9,075 nucleotides of DNA from JBBAEV01 sp041655735 (GCA_041655735.1 JBBAEV010000032.1:1-9075); one strand, 5' to 3'. Positions 1 through 6,253 are shown, numbered from the stretch's first letter. The notes: generated by a model not told the origin, from the letters alone. Numbers and translations: made by a program.

Positions 1-596
1 TAGTTTTAAGAAGGTGTAGAATAGATTTTCATCTTGAATAGCTGTGATTTGCTTAACGTCCTTCTGGATATAAGTACTAATGTAGTTTTGGTAATAGTGG
101 TAGCTAGAAGCAATATCGGATGCGAATAATTTTGGGTAACAGCCCCGCAAAAGTAAGGTGTCCCGGTCTGGTATGGTGTAGCCAAAGCTTGCCATTTCCT
201 CAAGAGACAATGGAAGTACTTGGAAAATTGCAGTCCGTCCAGCTAGAGATTGTGCAATATGCCCTTTAATATGGATTTCTTGGCTTCCCGTAACAACAAA
301 CTATTTAGCCTTCTGTCCGGATTGATCCGCCAAAACTTGAATTTTGCGCAAGAGCCCTGGAACTCTTTGGATCTCATCTATGATGATTGGTGCTTTGTAC
401 ATTTTGAAGAACTCGTCAACAGATTCCTTCGCCAGTTGATACGTCTTTGCTTCCTCTAAGTCTACAAGGAGTAGTCTGGGTAGAGATGCCGCACTAATGA
501 AGTTTTCCCTGATTGCCTCGGACCTGTCACTGTTATTACGGGGTAGTCGTTTTCTAGCTCTCGAATAATCCCTTCAATGTTTCGTTGGAAGTACAT
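1..596 (-). pseudogene. Broken AAA-family ATPase (AAA_14/DUF4143 type), partial at window edge
   Basis: Translating the minus strand from the ATG at 596 gives the start of an ATPase of the AAA_14/DUF4143 family. It opens MYFQRNIEGIIRELENDYP, then shows a Walker A motif GPRQSGKTS. After HLYPDYS the frame hits TAG at 464-462, but the next frame resumes at once with VDLEEAKTYQLAKES, so about one base is missing near 463-470. The Walker B motif IIIDEIQRV follows, then PGLLRKIQVLADQSGQKAK and an in-frame amber codon at 303-301. The same frame continues as FVVTGSQEIHIKGHIAQSLA (the family's sensor-like VTGS region), GRTAIFQVLPLSLEEMASFG and further family-like sequence to the left edge. A strong GAGGAGG ribosome site sits just upstream of the ATG. 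Two separate lesions make a working product unlikely. Members of this family are common, poorly understood ATPases with a C-terminal DUF4143 domain; that domain would lie outside the window. Confidence 0.85.
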
Positions 597-627
597 AGCT
601 CCTCCTCTTGTAGATAACAATAATACA

Positions 628-670
628 TTCTACGGGAGATTGCACATCGATATTGCAATCTCCCGTAGAA
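628..670. repeat. Perfect 17-bp inverted repeat (hairpin)
   Basis: The arms TTCTACGGGAGATTGCA (628-644) and TGCAATCTCCCGTAGAA (654-670) are exactly complementary around a 9-base loop. On the plus strand the stem is followed by a G-rich run (eight Gs at 675-682) and not by Ts, so it is not a standard intrinsic terminator. It lies about 30 bases upstream of the broken ATPase start, so it would fall in that gene's leader or promoter. It could be a palindromic repeat element, an operator or a leftover mobile-element end. Confidence 0.8.
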
Positions 671-691
671 GGGAGGGGGGGGACAGTAAGA

Positions 692-716
692 AAGCTCTCT
701 GCGTTACAAGGAGCTT
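692..716. terminator. Weak terminator-like hairpin downstream of the toxin-antitoxin pair
   Basis: AAGCTC (692-697) pairs with GAGCTT (711-716) around a 13-base loop. On the plus strand it is followed by ATTTT. On the minus strand, the direction of the toxin-antitoxin operon ending at 805, it is followed only by TCTTACT. The stem is short and the T tract poor, so this is a tentative call. The rest of 600-804 holds a repeated TTTGGGCC (around 719 and 745) and no gene. Confidence 0.25.
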
Positions 717-804
717 ATTTTGGGCCAGAAAGATTTGGGAGTTTGGGCCGGGTTAATGTACTGATAATCAGATAAAGGGGATTGGTATCAATAGTAAGCT
801 CGTT

Positions 805-1149
805 TTAGACCGATAACTGACGCTCATCAATGTCAAAAGCTTTTGCTACTTTCTTTTGTGTAGATTTTCTAGGGTGCTTGGCATTTTCTATCTGTGAATA
901 AGCAGCTTGAGAGATGTTCATGCGGTGGGCTACTTCCTCCTGGGTGAGTGAAAGGTGTTTGCGCCATGCAGCGATGATCGTCATCTCTTCAAGCAGATGC
1001 ATTTTAACCACAGTGTTCGGTATTGTTACCTGTTGGTCAGTATTAGTTTGTTCTAGCAATTGTTGAAACTCTTCCACTGGTACGAGAAAATACTGTGTTT
1101 TTCCATCGGAGCCAACGATTCTGCTGTATTTAGTATGTTTGCTCATCAC
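805..1149 (-). CDS. XRE-family HTH antitoxin of a RelE-type toxin-antitoxin pair
   Basis: This 114-residue protein has a hydrophilic N-terminal half (YFLVPVEEFQQLLEQ), likely used to bind the toxin. Its C-terminal half is a clear Cro/C1-type helix-turn-helix, about residues 57-110, with LTQEEVAHRMNISQAAYSQIE as the two DNA-contacting helices. It directly follows a RelE-like toxin whose stop lies inside this gene (20-base overlap), so the two are translationally coupled in toxin-first order, as in HigBA-type systems. The ribosome site GAGGAGGT lies within the toxin coding end. It is 9 bases from a GTG at 1149 and 12 from an ATG at 1146, so either may be the start. By analogy with the family, it should neutralise the toxin and repress the operon through the repeats at 1391-1435. 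The gene is intact, unlike its partner. Confidence 0.88.
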   Translation of the reverse strand: MMSKHTKYSRIVGSDGKTQYFLVPVEEFQQLLEQTNTDQQVTIPNTVVKMHLLEEMTIIAAWRKHLSLTQEEVAHRMNISQAAYSQIENAKHPRKSTQKKVAKAFDIDERQLSV

Positions 1150-1366
1150 GTTTCTTTACCTCCTCGATACTAATAACCTCTACGTATTCATGCACATTGA
1201 ATAGCACTCGATAATTTCCTACTCGCATTCGATAATCGTATTGATGATTGACTAATTTTTTGATATTAGGTTTCTCTTCCAATCCTATTTCTAAAGAGTC
1301 AATCTGTGTAAAAATTCTCATTTTGTCTGGCTTTGGTATTTTTTTCATTTGCTTAACAGCTACCAA
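1130..1366 (-). CDS. RelE/ParE-superfamily toxin (mRNA interferase-like), probably N-terminally disrupted
   Basis: The 78-residue frame has the RelE-type C-terminal core: YDYRMRVGNYRVLF, then VEVISIEEVKKRDEQTY. R46, R48, R53, the K71-K72-R73 cluster and terminal Y78 occupy places where RelE toxins carry RNA-cleaving residues. The N-terminal KQMKKIPKPDKMRIF matches the family's first helix. The open frame can only start at a TTG (1366) or an internal ATG (1348), and neither has a ribosome site. In the same frame upstream lies ATG (1384) CAA ATT GAA TAG AAA TTG. That reads MQIE-stop-K, exactly what the missing first beta strand should look like if TAG replaced a Tyr or Trp codon. I infer an 84-codon ancestor with an amber mutation at codon 5. 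A shortened product lacking the first strand, or readthrough, cannot be excluded. It precedes and overlaps the antitoxin gene. Confidence 0.75.
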   Translation of the reverse strand: MVAVKQMKKIPKPDKMRIFTQIDSLEIGLEEKPNIKKLVNHQYDYRMRVGNYRVLFNVHEYVEVISIEEVKKRDEQTY

Positions 1367-1383
1367 TTTCTATTCAATTTGCA

Positions 1384-1435
1384 TATTATTAATATAAGTT
1401 GAATATAAGTAAAAGTCAATATATATACTTATATT
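1384..1435 (-). promoter_or_regulatory. Promoter and repeat operator of the toxin-antitoxin operon
   Basis: On the minus strand TTGACT (1419-1414) and TATATT (1396-1391) are separated by 17 bases, a good sigma-A-type promoter. Transcription would begin at about 1384-1385, essentially on the ATG of the ancestral toxin frame, implying a leaderless or near-leaderless message. Three copies of one 9-base word overlap this promoter: AATATAAGT at 1391-1399 and 1402-1410 (11 bases apart, one helical turn), and its inverse ACTTATATT at 1427-1435. They cover the -10 and the spacer and flank the -35, a sensible arrangement for autorepression by the HTH antitoxin. Promoter and binding role are inferred. 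Confidence 0.5.
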
Positions 1436-1440
1436 ATAAT

Positions 1441-1780
1441 GGAAAATCAGATAATACTCATATTTGGGTAATATTCCTGTTAGGGAAGGTCCCAGAAAAG
1501 GAAGCTTAAAGTGTTTTTGGCACAATCAGAAAGGTTATACGGTATTTGATTTTTCTTTGGGCTCAGAAGGAGTTGAACCTTCGACCCACGGATACACTAT
1601 TAGCATGAAATGCATGAGAAATAATTGTTGTTTGTGATCAGGTGAATTGAAATGGATAAAGGCTTCTTCCTAGAACCTTCAGTTTTATAGAGCCCTCATA
1701 AAATACTTTACTGAGCATGCGAGTACGAAATTTTGGAACTTGAAGACAATATGGGGGCATGTTATGCTCAACTCTGAATT
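1441..1780. other. Gene-free gap between the toxin-antitoxin pair and the peptidase
   Basis: No coding region is convincing here. A plus-strand frame through about 1470-1640 is open but resembles no family I know and crosses the tRNA-like segment. The only recognisable content is the tRNA 3' half at 1558-1592. Downstream is mixed sequence with small palindromes such as GCATGTTATGC near 1758, leading to the peptidase ribosome site at 1781-1786. I could not find a convincing promoter for the peptidase. Confidence 0.5.
1558..1592 (-). other. tRNA 3'-half remnant (possible integration-site scar)
   Basis: Read on the minus strand, this segment ends like a tRNA. ATCCG (3' side of an anticodon stem) is followed by a short variable region TGGGTC, then a full T arm (GAAGG stem, TTCAACT loop, CCTTC stem), the acceptor strand TGAGCCC and a discriminator A. 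No CCA follows. Towards the 5' side the match stops within the anticodon loop: there is no CGGAT partner, D arm or 5' acceptor GGGCTCA. A break at that point is where many tyrosine integrases recombine in tRNA genes, so this may be one end of an integration or deletion event. The amino acid cannot be told because the anticodon is missing. No integrase is in the window. Confidence 0.55.
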
Positions 1781-1791
1781 AGGAGGAGCAC

Positions 1792-2895
1792 ATGTCCACG
1801 AGTTTAGCCGAGAAAGCACTGGAAATTATGTTAGAGTTGATTGCAATCGATTCCCCTACCGGGCACGAAGAAAACATCCGTCTTGATCTCATCAAACGTT
1901 TAGACGCTCTGAGTATAGTGGTTGAAACCGATACTGCAGGAAATCTTCTCGGTCGCTTAGCTGCCACAAAAGGGTATGAACAAACACCAGCTCTCCTGAT
2001 CAATTGCCATATGGACACTGTTCCGAATGCGGTGAATGTTAAACCTATCGTAGCCGATGGGTTTGTCCGGAGTGACGGGACAACAGCCTTGGGAGCAGAC
2101 GATAAAGCAGGACTTGCTGTCACGCTCACAGCGCTCCATACTATCCAAGAAGAGAAATTACCGCACGGTCCCATCGTCATACTATTTACTGTTTCAGAAG
2201 AGGTGGGTTTAAATGGTGTTAAAGCTTTTGACACGGAAAAACTAGGTCCCATCGGTCGTGGATATACTCTCGATGACAGTGGGCCAGTTGGAAGTGCTAT
2301 TTTAAGCGCTCCCTATAAAAGTAATGCCACGATTATATTTCATGGTAAAGCGGCCCATGCCGGCTCTTGCCCCGAGAAAGGAATTAGTGCTATCTCCTTA
2401 GCTGCACGGGCTATCGATCGAATGCAGTTGCTTCGCATCGATCATGAAACGACGGCTAATGTTGGCTCCATCCACGGTGGAAAGGTAAACAACATAGTGT
2501 GCGATTGCTGTAAAGTAAGGTTAGAAGTTCGTTCAGCGAGCAAAGAGCAGGTTAATGCACATCTGGCCCATATCGAGTCTTGTTGCATTAAGGCTGTCGA
2601 TGATTTTGGTGGTTCTTACGATTTTAACCCGCAAGAGATTTATCCTGGTTATAAGATTGATGAAGAGACACCACAACTTTTAGCTTTTAAAGCAATCTGT
2701 GATAAATTAAACATTCCCTATGCGGTGCGCTCCTCGGGAGGTGCCAGTGATGCGAACATCCTCCGGAATAAAGGAATTCCCATTATTCCCTTAGCATTAG
2801 GCTACGAAGGGGCACATACTTTTGAAGAATCTATTGCTATCCAAGAATTAGAAAATATCACAAAACTCCTGATTACATTGTGCGAACCACAATAA
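1792..2895 (+). CDS. M20-family metallopeptidase, PepT-like (peptidase T/tripeptidase-like)
   Basis: This 367-residue cytoplasmic di-zinc peptidase is of the M20 family, closest in pattern to the PepT-like group that cleaves short peptides. The catalytic layout is complete: H73 and D75 in NCHMDTVP; the bridging aspartate in ALGADDKAG (103-104); the catalytic base E136 and ligand E137 in TVSEEVG; an aspartate in LDDSG; and the final histidine H342 in EGAHTFEES. The central dimerisation domain contains the typical GKAAHAGSCPEKG segment. The length matches the family. The ATG has an AGGAGG site five bases upstream. Composition is richer in GC than the citrate genes that follow. It is followed after 20 bases by a decayed reductase gene. 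Exact substrate is unknown; an aminoacylase- or carboxypeptidase-like role is less likely given the GADDKAG and SEEVG pattern. Confidence 0.9.
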   Translation: MSTSLAEKALEIMLELIAIDSPTGHEENIRLDLIKRLDALSIVVETDTAGNLLGRLAATKGYEQTPALLINCHMDTVPNAVNVKPIVADGFVRSDGTTALGADDKAGLAVTLTALHTIQEEKLPHGPIVILFTVSEEVGLNGVKAFDTEKLGPIGRGYTLDDSGPVGSAILSAPYKSNATIIFHGKAAHAGSCPEKGISAISLAARAIDRMQLLRIDHETTANVGSIHGGKVNNIVCDCCKVRLEVRSASKEQVNAHLAHIESCCIKAVDDFGGSYDFNPQEIYPGYKIDEETPQLLAFKAICDKLNIPYAVRSSGGASDANILRNKGIPIIPLALGYEGAHTFEESIAIQELENITKLLITLCEPQ

Positions 2896-2915
2896 AAGAG
2901 AAAAGTCCAAGGAGT

Positions 2916-3120
2916 ATGATTAAAAGGGTTTCGGTTCTTGGTATAAAGAGCAAATAGACTATCATTGTGTCACCCCTGACAAACCAGTTGAAGTAGCTGA
3001 CCTTATGCTAATCGCCACCAAAAACTAACACATGGAACAAGTACTTATCGATATTTCTCATCACGTAGAGGACCCGATACTATTATCCTTTTGCTCTTCA
3101 ATGGTATTGATAGTGACCGC
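2916..3120 (+). pseudogene. Decayed ketopantoate reductase-like gene (PanE/ApbA family)
   Basis: Pieces of one protein appear in three frames. At 2916 ATG begins MIKRVSVLGI, the usual opening strand of the Rossmann NADP-binding fold. At about 2939, in another frame, comes WYKEQIDYHCVTPDKPVE followed by VADLMLIATKN, like the PanE segment ending in the ADL-hydrophobic-VK strand. A TAA at 3026 interrupts, but the same frame continues HMEQVLIDISHHVE. The frame then shifts near 3072 and gives PDTIILLLFNGIDSDR, matching the family's PDTIILSLLNGIDSE motif. So there is an internal deletion near 2940, one nonsense codon, one frameshift and loss of the C-terminal half. Intact members reduce ketopantoate to pantoate or similar 2-oxo acids; this copy cannot. 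Its order right after the peptidase suggests a former two-gene unit. Family assignment rests on motif memory, without an alignment. Confidence 0.7.
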
Positions 3121-3256
3121 TTTAGACTTCACACACCAAGGAACGCACATAGATTTTTCATGCGATAGTATGTGACCAAATTTTACCGTTGGTGATAAAA
3201 CTGTATAACTGTGTTACACTAATTATCGTGTGTTAGACAATCTACTTACATTAATA

Positions 3257-3285
3257 TTGGAGATTGAAATACTAACTTGTATGAT
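3257..3285 (+). promoter_or_regulatory. Candidate promoter for the cit genes
   Basis: TTGGAG (3257-3262) and TATGAT (3280-3285) are 17 bases apart, a fair sigma-A match. Transcription from here would give a leader of roughly 210 bases ahead of citD, containing the inverted repeat at 3357-3402. The region is so AT-rich that other pairs are possible, for example TTGCTC (3325) with TTTAAT (3349). Confidence 0.3.
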
Positions 3286-3356
3286 AAAAAAAGATAATTT
3301 TCTTAGATTTTACAATGGATTAATTTGCTCTTTAAAAAATAATAAAACTTTAATTT

Positions 3357-3402
3357 TATTGGTTAACGCTACTACAAATAATCACATAAATGTTAACCAA
3401 TA
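3357..3402. promoter_or_regulatory. 11-bp inverted repeat upstream of citD (possible operator)
   Basis: TATTGGTTAAC (3357-3367) and GTTAACCAATA (3392-3402) are exact inverse copies separated by 24 bases, each centred on the palindrome GTTAAC. The centres are about 34 bases apart, close to three helical turns, which would suit a dimer or tetramer regulator binding both arms. A related GATTAACA occurs at 3453-3460 and again, on the minus strand, upstream of citC at 8794-8787. The regulator is not in the window and its identity is unknown. Confidence 0.4.
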
Positions 3403-3502
3403 TAAACATATAACAACAGATATTTCTAAAAATAAATTAGCAGGAGCAACCCGATTAACATTATGTTACTAGAAATGTTGCATCTTATATGGGGGGAGAG
3501 TT

Positions 3503-3796
3503 TTGAAAATTAAAAAAATGGCTACAGCGGGAACATTAGAATCTAGCGATATTTTAATTACTGTAGAAAATGATGATAGCAATGGAATTCATATTCATCT
3601 AGAAAGTCCAGTAAAAAAACAATTTGGAGACCAAATTAAGCAGGTTATAAGGGATACCGCGAAATTTATAGGTGTTGAAAATGCAAAAATTACAGCAATA
3701 GATCAGGGGGCTCTAGATTGTGTCATAAAAGCTAGAACCTCAACAGCTTTATATAGAGCTTGTGAATCAGTTGATTATAAGTGGGAGAAGAAATAA
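3503..3796 (+). CDS. citD: Citrate lyase acyl carrier protein (gamma subunit)
   Basis: This small subunit (97 residues, usual family length) carries the phosphoribosyl-dephospho-CoA group on which acetyl and citryl intermediates are held during citrate cleavage. The N-terminus MKIKKMATAGTLESSD matches CitD, with S14 at the known attachment site in AGTLESSD. KKQFGDQI (mid-protein) and DQGALDCVIKAR (near residue 75) are the other family signatures. The TTG start gives the standard N-terminus and has GGGGGGAG four to five bases upstream; the ATG at codon 6 would leave S14 very near the end and is less likely. The stop overlaps the citE start (TAATG). First gene of the citDEF block. Confidence 0.95.
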   Translation: MKIKKMATAGTLESSDILITVENDDSNGIHIHLESPVKKQFGDQIKQVIRDTAKFIGVENAKITAIDQGALDCVIKARTSTALYRACESVDYKWEKK

Positions 3797-4674
3797 TGGG
3801 AGAGAGATTAAGAAGGACCATGATGTTTGTCCCAGGAAATAATCCAGGAATGGTTAAGGATGCCTATATTTATAAATGCGATAGCATAATGTTCGATTTA
3901 GAGGATTCGGTTTTATTATCTGAAAAAGATGCAGCTAGATATTTAGTTTATAATTCACTTAGGGCGATAGACTATGGTAATAAGGAGCTTGTAGTTAGGA
4001 TAAATAATCCTAGAAGTGAATGTGGGATTATGGATATAAAGGCCATGGTTGCTTCAAAAATAGATGTAATTAGATTGCCTAAAACTGAAAATGTTGAAGA
4101 TGTATTAATTTGTGAAAGTGAGATAGCAAAAGCTGAAGAACAGTTTAATATTGAAAAAGGTTCCATAAAAATGATGGCTGCTATTGAAAGTGCAGAGGGT
4201 GTATTGAATGCTAGAGAGATTGCTAAAGCTTCTAAAAGACTTATTGCAATAGCCTTTGGCGCTGAAGATTATGTAACTGATTTAAAGACGACAAGATATG
4301 AAGATGGGGTGGAATTGATGTTTGCTAGATCAATGATTTTGCATGCTGCTAGAGCTGCAAAAATAGATGCTTTAGATACAGTTTATTCTGATTTAAATAA
4401 TGAAGAAGGCTTAAGAAAAGAGGTTTTACTCATTAAAAAATTAGGATTTGATGGGAAATCAATTATTAACCCTCGTCAGATTGACCCTATAGTTGAAATT
4501 TTTACACCTACAAAAAAAGAAATCGAAAAAGCTTTAGAAATAATGGATGCAATTGAAGACGCCGAAAGCAAGAAAAGTGGAGTAATATCTTTACGTGGTA
4601 AAATGATTGATATGCCTATTGTTTTACGTGCTCAACGAACAATTCAATTAGCAAAAGCTGCACGAGTACTGTAA
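3796..4674 (+). CDS. citE: Citrate lyase beta subunit (citryl-ACP lyase)
   Basis: This subunit cleaves citryl-ACP to oxaloacetate and acetyl-ACP. The 292-residue protein begins MGERLRRTMMFVPGNNPGM and has the HpcH/CitE TIM-barrel motifs in order: MFDLEDSV (32-39), the substrate arginine R68 in VVRINNP, VIRLPKTE (91-98), the metal ligand E131 in AAIESAEG and the second ligand D158 in GAEDYVTDL. FDTVYSD-like DALDTVYSDLNNEEG and GFDGKSIINPRQID follow. I take the ATG at 3796, fused to the citD stop, because GGGAG (3783-3787) is eight bases upstream and the residues then align with CitE N-termini. A GTG at 3781 would add five residues inside citD and is less likely. Translationally coupled to citD. 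Confidence 0.95.
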   Translation: MGERLRRTMMFVPGNNPGMVKDAYIYKCDSIMFDLEDSVLLSEKDAARYLVYNSLRAIDYGNKELVVRINNPRSECGIMDIKAMVASKIDVIRLPKTENVEDVLICESEIAKAEEQFNIEKGSIKMMAAIESAEGVLNAREIAKASKRLIAIAFGAEDYVTDLKTTRYEDGVELMFARSMILHAARAAKIDALDTVYSDLNNEEGLRKEVLLIKKLGFDGKSIINPRQIDPIVEIFTPTKKEIEKALEIMDAIEDAESKKSGVISLRGKMIDMPIVLRAQRTIQLAKAARVL

Positions 4675-4688
4675 CGTAGGAGGACGAA

Positions 4689-6245
4689 ATGATAACGAGG
4701 AATATAGATAACCTTCCAAAATTTGGTAAATTAGATGGAATTCATCCTTTGTTCACAAATGAAAAAATTTATAAGGATATTAAATCTTGTAAAGAGAGAG
4801 AAGAGTTTGAATCAAAAGTATTATACAGTATTGAAGAGGCTATTGATAAAGCAAAATTAAAAGATGGTATGACAATATCATTTCATCACCATTTTAGAGA
4901 TGGAGATTTTGTATTAAATAAAGTAATGGATGTAATAGCAAAAAAAGGGATTAAAGATTTAACCTTGGCTGCTTCCTCATTGTTAAGTGTACACGCTCCA
5001 TTAGTTGGACATTTGAAAAGTGGTGTTGTTACAAGAATAGAAACGAGTGGTATGAGAGGAGAGTTAGCCGATGCTGTTTCTACAGGACTTTTAGATATAC
5101 CTGTAGTATTTAGATCTCATGGTGGAAGAGCTTATGCTATTAAAAATGGTGATATAAAAATAGATGTAGCCTTTCTTGGCGCACCCTCTTGTGATTCATT
5201 TGGTAACGCAAATGGTTATTCTAGAGAGCACGATAATGGTATAATTTGTGGGTCTCTTGGATATGCTAAGACAGATGCCCTATACGCAGGCTGTGTTGTT
5301 GTTTTGACAGATAATCTTGTACCATTTCCTAACGTTCCTGCCGGAATTTCCCAAAGTGATGTTGATTATGTGGTAAAAGTAGATGCAATTGGAGATCCTA
5401 ATGGCATAATGAGTGGAGCAACCCGTTTCACTAAAAATCCTAAAGAATTGTTGATTGCTGAAACTACCGCAGAAGTTATTGAGCATAGCGGAGTCTTTAC
5501 AGATGGATTTTCTTTTCAAATAGGAAGTGGTGGAGCTTCTCTTGCTACAGCAAGATTTTTAAAAGAGAAAATGCTTAAAAAGAATATCAAAGCTGATTTT
5601 GTTTTAGGTGGCATAACTGGTGAAATAGTTAAATTACATGAAGAGGGCTTAATAAAAAAGATATTAGATGTTCAGTCTTTTGATTTAGAAGCTGCAAATA
5701 GTCTGAAAAATAATAGATTCCATCAACAGATTTCGGCATATTATTATGCTAGTCCGAATAATCTTGGAACTGCGGTTAACCAATTAGATGTTGTAGTTCT
5801 TTCTGCCTTAGAAGTTGATGTTAACTTTAATGTTAATGTGTTAACAGGATCTGATGGTAGTATTATAGGGGCTATTGGAGGACATCAAGATACTGCGGCT
5901 GGAGCTTCAGTTTCTATTGTTGTTTGTCCTCTAACAAGAGGCAGAATTGCAAGTGTTGTTGATGTGGTTAATACGGTAGTAACTCCAGGTAAAACTATCG
6001 ATATAATAGTGACGGATCAAGGAGTTGCGATTAATCCAAATAGAAAAGACTTGATTGAACGGTTGAGTAAAATTGATATTAATTTGACTACAATCGAAAA
6101 GTTAAGGGATAAAGCTGTGAGCTTAGTTGGTAAAGCCAAATCAATAGAGTACACAGATAAAGTTGTAGGAATTGTAACTTATCGAGATGGTTCAATCATT
6201 GATTTAATTTATCAAGTGAAAGAATCAATTGACCAAATTTATTAG
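4689..6245 (+). CDS. citF: Citrate lyase alpha subunit (citrate:acetyl-ACP transferase)
   Basis: This subunit swaps the acetyl group of acetyl-ACP for citrate, making citryl-ACP for CitE. At 518 residues it has the usual length. Family blocks are present throughout: SFHHHFRDGDFVLNKVMDV (64-82), SHGGRAYAI (143-151), DVAFLGAPSCDSFGNANGY (159-177), GATRFTKNPKELLIA (243-257), GSGGASLATARFL (279-291), DVQSFD (327-332), LDVVVLSALEVD (366-377), FNVNVLTGSDG (380-390) and DIIVTDQGVAINPNR (438-452). The ATG has AGGAGG (4678-4683) five bases upstream and lies 14 bases after citE, clearly one transcript. The stop is TAG. After it comes a weak hairpin (6254-6274), then citXG. Confidence 0.96.
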   Translation: MITRNIDNLPKFGKLDGIHPLFTNEKIYKDIKSCKEREEFESKVLYSIEEAIDKAKLKDGMTISFHHHFRDGDFVLNKVMDVIAKKGIKDLTLAASSLLSVHAPLVGHLKSGVVTRIETSGMRGELADAVSTGLLDIPVVFRSHGGRAYAIKNGDIKIDVAFLGAPSCDSFGNANGYSREHDNGIICGSLGYAKTDALYAGCVVVLTDNLVPFPNVPAGISQSDVDYVVKVDAIGDPNGIMSGATRFTKNPKELLIAETTAEVIEHSGVFTDGFSFQIGSGGASLATARFLKEKMLKKNIKADFVLGGITGEIVKLHEEGLIKKILDVQSFDLEAANSLKNNRFHQQISAYYYASPNNLGTAVNQLDVVVLSALEVDVNFNVNVLTGSDGSIIGAIGGHQDTAAGASVSIVVCPLTRGRIASVVDVVNTVVTPGKTIDIIVTDQGVAINPNRKDLIERLSKIDINLTTIEKLRDKAVSLVGKAKSIEYTDKVVGIVTYRDGSIIDLIYQVKESIDQIY

Positions 6246-6253
6246 GTGAACTA

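Larger units (their letters stand above)
3121..3502. other. Intergenic leader between the panE-like remnant and citD
   Basis: Composition changes here from moderate GC to strongly AT-rich at about 3190. The stretch to about 3200 gives no clear further reductase sequence. An 80-codon frame at 3230-3472 is open, but it has no ribosome site and a composition typical of AT-rich non-coding DNA, so I do not call it a gene. The segment holds a candidate promoter (3257-3285), an inverted repeat (3357-3402) and the citD ribosome site GGGGGGAG at 3491-3498. Confidence 0.6.

Noticed and set aside
250..459. Plus-strand open frame across the left region
   Set aside because: It is antisense to the Walker B region of the broken ATPase; only the minus-strand reading gives family motifs.
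1391..1435. Short repeats considered as a CRISPR array
   Set aside because: The units are only nine bases, one is inverted and the spacing is irregular; operator repeats fit better.
1779..2252. Long open frame on the strand opposite the peptidase
   Set aside because: It lies wholly against an intact M20 peptidase with all catalytic residues, has low-complexity Ser/Arg-rich content and is a shadow frame.
3026..3120. Possible separate small gene starting at the ATG near 3032
   Set aside because: Its sequence continues the reductase remnant in the same frame as the preceding piece and then shifts frame, so it belongs to the pseudogene.
3230..3472. An 80-codon open frame upstream of citD, ending in a segment (LAGATRLT) that recalls the SGATRFT motif of CitF
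   Set aside because: It has no ribosome site, starts with GTG in AT-rich leader sequence, and only about eight residues resemble CitF. The shared GGAGCAACCCG word is most likely chance.
3781..3795. GTG as an upstream start for citE
   Set aside because: It would place the start inside citD and add five residues not typical of CitE; the ATG at 3796 has a well-spaced GGGAG and a stop-start overlap with citD.
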